From: Centroberyx gerrardi
Taxonomy: Eukaryota > Chordata > Actinopteri > Beryciformes > Berycidae
NCBI RefSeq assembly: GCF_048128805.1
Contig: NC_136004.1
Coordinates: 15,811,812 to 15,875,811, forward strand
Length of the DNA stretch: 64,000 nucleotides
Direction of reading: 5' to 3'
Notes under the pieces: model-generated
What the model saw: only the letters and a program-made list of their open reading frames with translations
What the model was told of the DNA's origin: nothing
The model's database searches: none
In this document: in pieces, positions 12,740 through 24,300 of the stretch
Layout of the letters: each line of letters opens with the position of its first letter
How positions within the stretch are numbered: position 1 is the first letter of the stretch
Position numbers and translations under genes: made by a program

Positions 12740-14984
12740 ATGGCTGCACAGCTGGTTGTCGCTCTGCTGGCTCTCGCCTCCCTGGGCGCCGCATCTGAGC
12801 CGGACTGTAAGGAGCTGGTTAAACCCCTGGTCCTGGACAGCCACAGCCCCGTAAGTATCGGTATGAAGTGATCATTGTTCTAAGCCGGTCGTACTGTGTG
12901 TGCGGAGCTTGTCAAGTGCAGTGGTGTGCGTTGGTGTGCCTGAAAAACTGAGCTTCTTGTATTTTTGTCTTGTCTTTTTTTTTTTTTTTTTTTTTACCTC
13001 ACTTTCATAAATGTAGTTACTGTTGTGAAAATATTAAGAGAGGACAGGTTCTTTACAAATGAAAAATGGAACAAATGTTTTGGAGAAAGGTGTATGTGAA
13101 GTCTTAAAAAATACAGTAGAAAATTGAAAGTTATGTGTTTGGTTAGTTATTCATTGTAATGTTCTTAGAGAAAATAACTTAAAGGTGCATTTTGTATCTG
13201 TTTCAATATTTTTTTTTAATTGCAAATATACTGTATCTTTCCTATAGGCATTAATAAATGCATCCTTTAAGGACATCAATCCTATTTAAGGTATCTGTAA
13301 TACTGTATGTACCTTCTTAACAGAAAAAAAACGTGAATTATGTACGTTTATAGCAGAAAAAGTCCAATATTATATAACTTTTTAACAGAAATAGTACAAT
13401 TTCTGACAGAAAAAGACTAATATTAAGTCGTTTTTAAGCAGAAAAATACAGCATACTGTTATGTGGAAAAGGAATGATGGACCCCCCCCTAATGATGGTC
13501 GTGACAATAAGATGCAGTCTCCGTTATAAAAAGGTCCAGTTTTGGAGAGTGAACAGTTGTGATGTGTGGTTGGCAGATCTATGGGAAATGGGTGCTGCAT
13601 GTGGGGTCGTGGGACGAGCCCGGCCTGAAGAGCGACCTGGTGTCGGTGAAGAGCTCCTGGGTGGAGCTGTCCGCCTCCTCAGACAGCGGAGTCATCACCA
13701 TCTACTGGGCAGACCGCCTGTAAGAGACTGCTGACTAGAAATCACTGGTCACATGGTATCAGATAGTGTATATCATATTGTTGATGTATCAGCATTTCAT
13801 TTTCTCTCACAAATGAAGATTTGCTTTGGAGCTTTTAACTGACTTTTTAATAGAAAATTTCACAATTATAAATATATATCAAAAGCTGATACTGATTGTT
13901 TTTTTATTTGTTTTTCTTACATTGAAGAGATGAGGATAAATGCCTTCAAGGTGTTGCCAATGCCACCATCTCAGGAATGACCAGTCACACCACCTGTATG
14001 TATCTGGAAATATTTACCATATTTATCTTGATTACTCCTTCATTCACTCTCTATCTCTCTCTGTGCTGTATAATGCCATTTGGTGAAAGCTTTTATACAA
14101 AGCACCTTACAGAAGTGCGGGTGGGAAACTAATCCTGAATCTCACATGGCTCCACATTTCCAGATATTGTCTATCTCAAGATATGTTTATATCAAGTTTG
14201 TGTTTGCTTGTCTGCATGTTCCTTGCCCGGTCCATCAAGAAACCATCACAACCATTTGAAGTAGACCCATGAAAAAATGAGAAAGTTCAGTGGAGTCTTA
14301 GAACAAACATGAATCCACACCCAGCACACTCATATGCATTTGTCTGAGTGCCTTGTCATCCCGATGTTTCATAGTTAATATCAACGGTCACACTTCGTAT
14401 CATGATGGGAAATACTATGAGACTTGCTCTGACTGCCTGCTGTCTGAAGACACCACCCTCCTTCCTGATGGAGAGACGAAGGGGCGATACCTCTTCCTCT
14501 TCAGTAAGACTGACAACTTTCAATTCTAGGGCACAAGGGATCAGACTGAAATCAATACACATATCATTTTAATTTTTTGGCCAGCACCTAAATATATGAC
14601 TTTCCCACTTGTCACTGTTGCTCACCTCGCCCTTCTCCTTTCCCTCCTCTCTCCTCTCGCTCCCCTCGTTCTCCTCCCTCCCTACAGCAAGGACCGGGAA
14701 GCTGGAGCCGTCTGAATTAGAGACCTTCAAGAAGCAGGCGGAGTGTCTCAAGTTGCTCCCTGAGTACCACTTTGGAGGCACAGGTCAGGCTCAGTCGTAG
14801 TGCAGCATCTTTCTCCTTCCCCATTGAATAATCAAACTGCATTGTTGTGTTTTATCTGCACGCCACCTCTTTCACTATTCTATCATTTTCTCTTATTTCA
14901 GATCTATGTGCAGATAATAGAGCAACTGCAAAGCCTGCTGAGAATACAGAGAACGCCGAAACTACCGAGCCAACTGCACAGTAA
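12740..14984 (+). CDS. secreted lipocalin, PSTBP/TBT-binding protein-like, copy 2
   Basis: Exons are 12740-12850, 13577-13719, 13928-13995, 14375-14503, 14688-14783 and 14902-14984; the total of 630 bp gives 209 residues. Signal peptide is MAAQLVVALLALASLGAAS. The G-x-W motif is GKW at residues 40-42. After the signal peptide there are six Cys including TCSDC, and one sequon (NAT). The C-terminus, after DLCADN, is a Thr/Glu/Ala-rich tail longer than in copies 1 and 3. Intron positions and phases equal those of the sister genes, so they arose by tandem duplication. A poly-T run (12975-12995) lies in intron 1. Secretion and ligand carriage are inferred from the family. Confidence 0.88.
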
Positions 14985-15021
14985 AGCAGAGCCCACCCAT
15001 GTCCTGTCGCTGACACATCCA

Positions 15022-15027
15022 AATAAA
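15022..15027 (+). promoter_or_regulatory. polyadenylation signal of lipocalin copy 2
   Basis: AATAAA lies 38 bp after the stop codon. A second AATAAA at 15413-15418 would give a longer 3' UTR. Confidence 0.6.
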
Positions 15028-16125
15028 TCTGGTTTAGCAAATGCATAGTTAGTTAGTGAGTCAGTGTCGTGTTATGATCTGCATGGCCATTGGTATAATT
15101 TTGTGTTGTGTCATTCAGTTGGTTAGAGCAAGATTACAAGTTCTGCTGGTGTAAAGTCATGTTAGATCTGCAGCCAGTAAATTGATGTATTGTTGGTGGC
15201 ATTTGATTGAAATGTGTAGTAATATTACTGTGAGTCATTGTCCAGTGAAGCTGCATGACCTTTTATGATTTAACACAATTAGTCAAATATGAATAGCTCA
15301 TGGCATGTTTTGGCAGACAACAGCTGAAAAATCAACTTGAATGCCTCCTTCACATCAGCGTAACAATCTCTGTGAGTGGTTGAATGTATAACTAATTATT
15401 TTGTGTGCGGTAAATAAAGATAACTTTTAGTGTGCTTCTGTATTGTGTGCTGTGTTCCGCTGTTGTTTCTTCCTACCCTAATTCAGAAAGATGGTCATCT
15501 GACTTGTATCTCTGAAGTGAAACATTTCTTCACCCTTTTTCAAATACAATGGAAGTTGTCAGATTTAAGACACTCTGCTGACTCATGCCTCCAGATTATA
15601 CGGTTCATCAAAAACATTTGCAGCTCTTCTAAGACACACTTAAGTTCCCAGAAACACCAACAAAGGCTGTTGCTGGGTAACACCACCAGGAAGAGGAGAA
15701 AGAAGACGTCAAAACTTTGAAGCGGTGCCCTCTAAGAAAGAAAAGCTGCTTCGGGTCCCTTCGAAACACTTCTACAACCAAAGACAAGTCCTGGCAGTGT
15801 GCCTGAGTTCATTCGGGGGCAGCAGCATGGGCGATGGAGGACTAGACCAGACTGAGGAGCAGGCCATTCAGTGTGGAGTAAAAGAAATCTGCATGGCTCT
15901 GCATGGTCATTAACAGGCCTTCACCGGTGCATCTGAGCATGTAAAGAATCCCCTCCTCCCCCGCATTAGCACTTGCACAACCACCTTTTTGTTTGAAAGT
16001 CCGGAGGGAAAATGAATCAGGATTGGGGAGTTTTCTGCTGTGGCTTCAGCAGCAGCAGCATCCTCTGCAGTGCCACTGTCTCTCCCTCCTCCACCTCGTC
16101 TCCATCTCTCTCTCTCTCCCTCACC
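15028..16125. other. intergenic or UTR stretch between lipocalin copies 2 and 3
   Basis: Two short + strand ORFs (15430-15720, 15725-15913) match no family I know and lack splice support. The last part, 16035-16125, is CT-rich and probably forms promoter or 5' UTR of copy 3. Confidence 0.4.
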
Positions 16126-17563
16126 ATGGCTGTGTGTGTTGTTGTATCACTGCTGGCTCTCACTTCCCTCAGCGCTGCATCCTCACCCGACTGTAAGGAC
16201 TTGGTCAAACCTTTTATACCAGAGGACCCCAAATTGGTAAGTTGTGCTCATGCTCTTTTGTAGCTACATATTTGATTAGCTGCATTATTCTCAAGACTTT
16301 TGATACTTCTTTTTTTCTTTGATGTGCAGGTGTTTGGGAGATGGGTGTATGTGATGGGGTCCGGTGACCCCAAGCCTTACCACAAGGCACTGGAGTCTCT
16401 AAAAAGCTCCTGGATAGACTTGTCTCCCACTTCTGACAGTCAAATTGTAACTTTACGTTGGGGAGATCACTGCTTGTAAGTCCGGTTATTTAGTTAATTA
16501 TAGATGGATTCACACATAGTAAAAAGCTTTGAAAAGTAAATATTACTATGTTTTCCTATTCATACGGCAACTTAAAATTTAAGCTTGTGATAACAAAATT
16601 CTCATGTATGTTAAGTGGTTATTCTTGTCTCTCAGTAATCGGTGTATCTTGGGTGAGGTAAATGCAACAGTCTCAGGAGTTGCTACCATATTTCGCAGTG
16701 AGTAAACATCAGAATCTGATGTATAGCTAAATAGAGGAGATTTAGAGGCTCATGTCTTTGGAATGACATTGACTGGATAGATGACAGTAGATGAGATATT
16801 GATTAAGGCAGAAATACAACTTTTGACCAAATTGGAGTGATGCTACTATCCACAACAGATATACACGCAGATAATAAAATAATCAATCACTCTGCTTTCT
16901 GCTTTTAAAGAAAATTTGTCAGATCACAAAGGGCATATTCTGCAGACTTGCTCTGACTGCCTGCTGTGGACAGATACCTTTCGGAACGGGGACGTCACCG
17001 GGAGATACCTCATGCAGTTCAGTAAGTCAAAAGGGTCAGGGTTTCAAATGTGCACATTCCCATTAAATTGTGTCATCATCTTTTAAGTTTTGAGTTCTCC
17101 CTTCCCTCTCAGCAAGGACAGGGAAAATTGATCCCAAAGATGTTGAAATTTTCAAGAAACAGGTTGGGTGTCTGAACTTCCCGGAGAACTTCCACACCTA
17201 TGATGGGAAAACAGGTCAGTAACGCTATTTTCTCCTCTCCTTAACTAATTTCAGCTAAGAGCAAAGCCTCACTTGTATGACACAATCTAGGTTCTTACTG
17301 GCAGGAACTTACTCAACTTACACAAGTAACCACAAGGTGGTGATGCAACATTACTTTCACCACTGCACATGTCCTCACAGTATGCCCATGGTCAGGAAAT
17401 GGCAATAGAGCAAACATCCTCTCTGATACCAGATAAATAGACTGGCTTGCATTACTCTTTCTTCACTTTCATTTTATCCCTGTTTCCCCCCTGTGTTTCA
17501 GAGCTGTGCCCAGACAACAAGGAGAGTGCAGAGCAGAGTGAGCAAGAAAAAAACAGAGGCTGA
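16126..17563 (+). CDS. secreted lipocalin, PSTBP/TBT-binding protein-like, copy 3
   Basis: Exons are 16126-16236, 16330-16475, 16636-16697, 16911-17021, 17113-17214 and 17502-17563; the total of 594 bp gives 197 residues. The start at 16126 has a strong context (caccATGG) and opens the signal peptide MAVCVVVSLLALTSLSAAS; an in-frame upstream ATG at 16012 would bury it. G-x-W reads GRW at residues 40-42. Two sequons (NAT, NLS). Besides the six family Cys there is an extra one at the exon 2/3 junction (HCFNRC), so one thiol is predicted unpaired. Two exon lengths differ by multiples of three from copy 1. Role by family: plasma carrier of small ligands; specificity unknown. Confidence 0.87.
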
Positions 17564-17696
17564 AGATACATGAATATTAGTATGAAGCAAAAATAAATGT
17601 AGTAGGTTTGTTGTGATTGAATTATCTACACGAGTACCAACCGTGCCTTTTGCATTTTTAGGATCATATACAGACTTATTTGGCTTCATGAGTGCC

Positions 17697-17702
17697 AATA
17701 AA
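17697..17702 (+). promoter_or_regulatory. polyadenylation signal of lipocalin copy 3
   Basis: AATAAA lies 134 bp after the stop codon. The gap up to the convergent receptor gene (17703-18363) shows no other gene. Confidence 0.55.
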
Positions 17703-18234
17703 CCAAGTAATTAACAACTACGTTCAATCTGTTTTATATATGTGTATATTTACTTATCAAAGCTTACTTGTAACAGTTGATGACATATTGCATTATGAAA
17801 CAAGACCGCGGTGTCAGATCCACTTTTTTGTCTTGAAAGTGGTTACTACATGACAGATCATTTTGCTTAAGAATAAAACCTTCCGAATTGCACACTAACT
17901 GTTTAATTCCCATAATTCATTCAAAACAAGTATATGGAAGAAAAAATGTAAAAGAATGGCAGGACATTTTCACAAAGCTGTCTATGAAATGAGTCCATAT
18001 TGATACAGACTGTCACACTGTGTACTGGTGGATGAAATGCATGATGAGAGAATGACAAAAAGCAAACCGGTGTACATTATGTAAACAATGATAAAACAAT
18101 GAAGTTAATTCATAAGTGCAAAAAAACTCCAGCACAGCCAGGCACTGGACACAGTCAACCTCTAACTCCCAAACCTTTTTCAAACCTTAACTACATATTT
18201 GGAAATAACAGGTTTAGAGTGTTAGAATAGCAGA

Positions 18235-18240
18235 TTTATT
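18235..18240 (-). promoter_or_regulatory. polyadenylation signal of the F2R-like gene
   Basis: TTTATT on the + strand reads AATAAA on the minus strand, 124 bp past the receptor stop codon. Confidence 0.5.
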
Positions 18241-18363
18241 CTGAGTCAACTTAAGGCGTTTTCTTTGATGTTTGACACACTGGGTGTGCCAGTTTGCAAA
18301 AGGGCCCCAAAGTCTACACTAGGTCCCACTCTCTCCTAGCTAGGATCTCCAGTGTCCATGTCC

Positions 18364-20280
18364 TCAAGCTATCAGCCTCCTGTAATGGCTCTCCAGAGCG
18401 GTCTGAAGGTTCTCCATCTTGCTCGACTTGGTGCTGTCCGTCCGCCCGCTGGTTCTGGTACTTCCGGTTTCTGAGCTGCTGTCTGACCCTGGCAGCAGCC
18501 TGCATCCTAGCAGCACCGCCACCTGCCTCTGGCACTGGGAGGAGCCAAAGTAGTAGATGACTGGATCCAGACAGCAGCTGAGGCTACCTACGCACATGGA
18601 GAGCAGGTAGGCCTGGTAGGAACTGTCACTGCCCTTATGGGCCAGCTGAACATAGTGAACCATCAGGATGATGTTAGTGGGGGTGAAGCAGGCCACAAAC
18701 ACCACCAGCACAGCCACAGCCATCACCACCGCCCGAGTCTTCTTGGAGCGGTTCTCCACATTGGTTGCGGCCAGCGCCTGGACGATACGCACGTAACACA
18801 CAACAGTGAAGATAAGGGGAATGAAGAAGAAGACAGAGGAGTAGATGGGGAAGAAGTAAAGGTAGTAAGCCTGTAGTTTGTCCACATCCTGCACATCGTG
18901 GCAGGTGGTGATGCCCAGGTCTGGTAAATGGATGGTCTGCCCTGAGATCAGCAGTGGCATCACCCCTCCGAGGCCCAGCAGCCACATGGCAACACACACG
19001 GCAGAAGCCGTTTGAGGGCTGCGCCACGTCAGCGAGTCCATGGGGTAAACCACAGCCAGGAAGCGGTCTATACTGATACACATCATGAGCAGGACAGAGC
19101 AATACATGTTGCAGTAGAAGGCTGCCGTGACAACTCTGCACATGAAGGAGCCGTAGATCCAGTTGTTGCCATTGTAATGGTAAGCGATCTTGAAGGGAAG
19201 GAGCAGGCCAAACAGCAGGTCAGCACAGGCCAGGTTCAGCATGTAGATCACCGCGGGCTTCCTGGGACGGATGCGACGCACAAACATCACCACGGCAACA
19301 AGGTTGAGGGGCACGCTGATGATGAAGACGAAGGTGTAAACGGTCGGTACGAAGGTAGTTGCCAGGCGACCCTGGAGAAAGCCTTTGGCCTCGTCTGAGA
19401 CAGAATACTGCTTCTTGGGAGGGCGGTGTGGGCCGTGGTGGCTGTGCTTCTTCACTGGCTCCTGCTCCACGCCCGAGCCGGACCCCCTGTCATTCAACAC
19501 AGACAGGTCAAGGTAGTCTATTGGCTCATCAGTCACCATGACAAAGTGACCAGAAAAAGTCCTCAGGAAAGGCCCCGAGCCTAAGGAGACAAAGAGAGAT
19601 AGAGCAGAATAGATGAGTGTTATACAGTACACAGTGAATTAAGCTACATATTGTGCAAAACGTATTTTTTTCAGTGGGCTAATTAAAAATGATCATCAAA
19701 CGTTTCAAACCAAAATCATATATGTGAGTATATTCTGATGGGACTTCCAAATCCAACTTTCATTTGATCACAAATTCGCAGATGAAATAGAAGAAGTGTT
19801 ATTTTCGTGTTTATAGTTTCAACTAGAAAGTAATTAGTGTAAAGCCCAGTCCTGTCATGACGCGCTGTATGCAGGGACATTCGTGCGTAAAAGGCGTCTC
19901 CAATATAGCGCAACACAAATTAAGGCAATATATAACATGCAGTTGCTGCAATTGTTTCATAGGATGATGCCATATCCATCGTTTTTAATCAATGCTACCA
20001 TGTAAATCACCTAGGTGCTAAACAAATTTACCATATAATAAAATGCGTGCGTAAAACTTAAGGCACACAAAACACATCGGGAAATCGGGAAGAGGTCTTT
20101 TTTTTTTTTCATAAGTCACATGAAATTCATAATCTAAATAACTAATCCGGCATGAGCCAATCACAGGTCAATGATGGACCAAAAATGATACAATTAAGCA
20201 GCCAACTTACCATTTGGGGGGATAAATGCCGAGCTCTGGAGAGAAAATAATACTAACAACCCTATTGATGAGTAAACCAT
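18364..20280 (-). CDS. f2r: protease-activated receptor, F2R/PAR1-like
   Basis: Two exons on the minus strand: 20280-20211 (ATG, signal peptide, donor GTAAGTTGG) and 19580-18364 (acceptor CCTTAG); 428 residues. The two-exon plan with the signal peptide alone in exon 1 is typical of PAR genes. Seven hydrophobic segments, ISIDRF at the end of TM3, the PAR hallmark TTCHDV in extracellular loop 2 and DPVIYYF in TM7 are all visible. A thrombin-type site is inferred at R30/T31 (PFLR/TFSGHF), followed by an acidic DEPIDYLDL that resembles the hirudin-like thrombin-binding segment of PAR1. The Ser-rich tail with SSKME also resembles PAR1. It couples extracellular proteolysis to G proteins in clotting and vascular cells. 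PAR1 is best; PAR2 is less likely because of the acidic segment. Confidence 0.88.
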
Positions 20281-20650
20281 GGCTGAGAGTGATTGTTTCA
20301 TTTCTTATAAATATTTTAAAACCCCACAGTGTGCCAATATGAGATTATCTGGTTGCTGCAAGAGTCACTGAAATGTTCTCGTGCAGCAAGAAACAAGCTA
20401 TAACAGTTAAGAGTCTAGTCAGGACACTCCGCCTCCTCCCCGCTCCACAGGGCCTGCGGAGCCTCGTCTCCTCCCAGTACACAGAAATGAATAATTACTT
20501 CCCTTAACCTTCAATCAAAGTCGGGTAAATATGTTTTCCCTCAAATAAATGAAAGGCTGGCAGACACTAGGACAGAGAAAAGCAATGGCTGATAGATTGA
20601 TGTTTGAAATCACTGTAGAGATGAGAGATTTATAAACAGCAGCAAACAAT
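20281..20650 (-). promoter_or_regulatory. probable F2R promoter and 5' UTR region
   Basis: Only about 380 bp separate the receptor start codon from the last plausible IQGAP2 polyadenylation signal. It contains a GC-box-like cluster (ccgcctcctccccgc, about 20429-20443). I see no clear TATA box at a fixed spacing. The assignment rests on position. Confidence 0.35.
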
Positions 20651-20665
20651 TATGGACATTTGTAA

Positions 20666-20732
20666 TTTATTAAGCACCTCTTTAAAGCATTAGAAATTAT
20701 TTCATTTATACTTTGATAGTACATATTTTATT
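20666..20732 (-). promoter_or_regulatory. candidate IQGAP2 polyadenylation signals
   Basis: TTTATT at 20727-20732 and 20666-20671 reads AATAAA on the minus strand. Either would give IQGAP2 a 3' UTR of about 0.6-0.7 kb, ending close to the start of the F2R-like gene. Confidence 0.45.
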
Positions 20733-21277
20733 TTAAAAAAAAAAAATCTTCATTTGTAGTTTTTAAAAATGTTATTTTTTAAATGCTTTCTGAATTAAAA
20801 GGCACTGATAAACTACTGTATGTCACGTCCATGCAGGCTAGCAGGGCTGCAGTGGAGCTGCAGACTCCCTTATAGATCCGTGTCTGAACTAATGGACAGT
20901 GCTGCATTGTCTGAGATTCCATCAAAGCTTTACATTTTTTTCTTCATAATGTGTTTCCTAGTATTATATAAAACATGAATGCAATTACAATATAATTCTT
21001 AAAAATATATTCAATTTACAATCACCTTGGAAAAAAAAAACATACATAACATAAACAGAACATAAACAGAACAGATACATTTAATTAGACAATACAACAA
21101 AGTATTCATTTTGGTATAATGTGATCAATCTAATCATAATCAGATGAAACGAAACAGTCTTTGGGGTTCACCAGCCTGATTGTCCTGCTAACACTTGCAC
21201 CATTCAATGTTTTCCACTCATAAGAATTTCTTTCACAATCTCAGCACTGTCAGAAGGCACAATCCTTTCAAAAACAT

Positions 21278-21302
21278 CCTCCTCCTCCTCCTCCTCCTCC
21301 TC
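21278..21302. repeat. (CTC)n trinucleotide run in the IQGAP2 3' UTR
   Basis: Eight CTC units lie 36 bp past the IQGAP2 stop codon on the transcript; in the mRNA they read as a purine-rich GAG tract. Confidence 0.9.
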
Positions 21303-21337
21303 TCCTGTTGCTTTCTCCCCTCCTAAGCTTTCTTCTC

Positions 21338-24300
21338 TTATTTTCCATAGAACTTCTTGTTGAGGAGAAAGATGAGCAGGTTGACGTTCACTTTGGCCTT
21401 GTCAAACATCTTCATGACGGCCACTCCTTCGTACTGCAGTTGAAGGAGGTCCTGGAAACAGAAAATCCCATAGATGTGATCTCAGACTCGGTCAAACAGC
21501 CTTGTCAACTCATTCATTCCTATAGATACAATATGGTACCAATTTGCCAGGTTGAGAGAAAACCTAAATAATCAACTGAAACTATACAAGTCCAAACAAG
21601 TCCATTCAATTGTATTATCTTTATCATGATAGTTGAAGGGGAATCTTCAATAAATGTTTTTTCTCAAAATGATGTGGCCTAAGCTATACAACCAGTCTTT
21701 TCCTTTAAGTCATTTTGACCAATATACATACCAATAAATCATTCTTTCATACTCAATACAGAGATATGAACACCATTACAAGTGTGTTCATTATTGTAGT
21801 CTGGTTGACAAAAATGGAAAACAATTGCTTTATTTTCATAATATTTTCTGCTATTAGCCCAGTAATGGGAACAGGAAAGTTAACCCTCTGTCAGCAGGAT
21901 TTACTGGCTAGTGAGACATTATTTTGTGAAAATCTGACACACTGGGGAAGCGTTTACCTGGAAATGAAGCTGGACCTTTTCCATCTCAACTCCCATAAAC
22001 TTGGCCTTCACCTCAAAATCCCCAACTTCCTCACAGGGTGAGATGTCAAACATGACATTTTTGAACCTAAGGGGAAAAAAGACAATAGCATGAGATAAAT
22101 TAATGAAAAAAAGCGAGAACACAGGACATCATCTGCGTTAGTCCTGTTATTCTAGGACACCAACATTCAAATGGGAGTTGATTTTGGCATAATATATATA
22201 GTACTTTCAAGAAACTGGAATTATGAATCTACAAATGATATAACAGCTCACTTTGCCTTCTTTGACAGATTTTGACTGCGTATTTGTAGTGAATTAGTCT
22301 AAAGAGGAAGCATTTTTTTTTTAAGGCATTTTTTATGCTTTATTTGACAGAGACAGTGAGAGAGAGACAGGAAGGTATGGGAGAGAGCGAGGGGAGGACA
22401 TGCAGCAAATGACCACGGGCCGGATTCGAACCCGGGTCGCTGCGGGAAGGATTGAGCCTTATGGTACGTGCTCTACTCGGTAAGCCCCTAAGAGGAAGCA
22501 GTTTATATTTATCATATATGACTTTGTGTTTACGCAATTGCGCTTAATTTTCTCTCTGGTGCAGTATGGCATTTTAACTCAATAAAATAATAAGGAGGAA
22601 AGTATTGATCTTGAGAATAACGGAGGAGGTGGGTCATGAAGGAGGATGTCAAATCAATTAACAATATCCCTAATGATATTTTTCCTTCCGCACAGAGAAC
22701 GCTGACACAGCTCATACCACTGTTTGTACATCAAAGCCAGTTTATAGCCCATTCTCAGTATTTCTAACAGGCATCCTTCCTCTCCTTGCTTGGGAAAAAA
22801 AAATCAGCATTTCCTACACTGGGATACAACTGGATTGATGAAAGCTATGGCCTCTTGTTGGATTGAATCCACCGCATGTATGAAACTCTTTATAGTCACA
22901 AGTTTGCATGTTGGTTCTGGCCTCCCTGTCGTCCATTCATTCCTGATAATGGACACCTCGAAGGGCATTATCCCACTTATACCATGGTCACTTGCCAAAG
23001 AAAAAAAAATTAAGACCATTAATTTATATTTTCATGCGTTTTGTAATCAAAATCTAAAGTTTTTCACAAGCCATAACTCAGTTTCCCTGGTAACACCTGA
23101 GGGTTTGACTAATACCTGGAACAATCATTACCATCCCATAAGGTTCTTATGCAATGGAAACTGTGTTCACTACTCCAGTAAATAGGACGAACCTTAGATA
23201 CGACTTGGCAACGGGAAATATTTCTAGTCCGCTCAGCTCATAGAACCCTTTGGCTCAGCTATGAGCCAGAAAGCTAACGCTATGCTAGCAAGATTCAAAG
23301 TCAATAACGTTGCGTACGGTTGACAAACAGTAAATATAATTTGACAGTATGTTTAACAACAAGACTAGCTAGCTATCCAGCCATGTCATTGTCCCCAAAT
23401 CAATATCAAGATTTTCACAAACAAGTGTTAGCTTGTTAACGTGTTGCAATAAATTGTAAAGCTTTGACTGCGTCCCTGTTGCTATGGTTACTCATTTTAG
23501 ATACAGGCTGATACTATGTAGCCAGCGCATTAATTTAGAACGGTGAACAGACAGTTTCACTGGAACTACTTAGTAGGTGTCCATTATCAGGAATTAATGG
23601 ACACCCTGCAGCCAATCAGAATCGAGTATTCACCCAAACCATGGTATAAAGGCATATATAGCAATTTTTGAGGCCTTGTTGAAGAGTGATATATAGCTTG
23701 CAATAAGGATGGAGAGATATATAAAATTGAGAAATTGAATTGAGAATCAATCAAAGTTTATAAGAGACTGGAAAGTAAGGAACAAAAGTATTATTAAATG
23801 AATACTGTTGGTCACAACTGTTGGCAGAATTGGTCAACTACATTGCCTTGAAATCCTGCAGATGTGTCATGGCCTACCAATTATACCACAATGTACACAT
23901 TTAGATGGGTTTCCCAAGGGCCTCTCTGCACAAAGTTCAACTTCGTCTCAGATCAATGATACAAAGTAGCGGTAAAATAGTTTTGGGACACCCAGCCCTG
24001 TCCAGTAGCTGTCTGAGCGGTGACCAACTAGACTTACTGGTTGGTCTGCAGCCCCTCTATCTCCAGGATGACTCCCTTCTCATGCAGCCTGGCAGCCGTG
24101 TATTTCAGAGACTGCTGCTTCCACTTCTTACTGCCCTTCTCTTCTCCTTTGCTGTCCAGTTTGATAGACCTGCGTGAATTTCTGGGTACACACAATACAC
24201 AAGGTAATCTGTGTTTAAAATCAAATTAAACCTCCACCCATCCATCCATCAATCCATCCATAAAAAAAATAACAAGAAGCAAGGACATAATGTACAAACA

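Noticed and set aside
12370-12798. 142-codon + strand ORF over the TG repeats
   Set aside because: Composed of VCVCVC-type translation of TG repeats, overlapping lipocalin copy 2 exon 1 in the wrong frame.
15430-15913. Two consecutive + strand ORFs between lipocalin copies 2 and 3
   Set aside because: No recognised domain, no splice or codon-use support, adjoining a UTR; treated as non-coding.
22400-22490. tRNA gene suggested by the B-box word
   Set aside because: The A-box is degraded, no cloverleaf closes, and target duplications plus the A tail show a SINE.
22790-23185. 131-codon + strand ORF
   Set aside because: No known motif, runs through a repeat fragment and lies antisense in an IQGAP2 intron.
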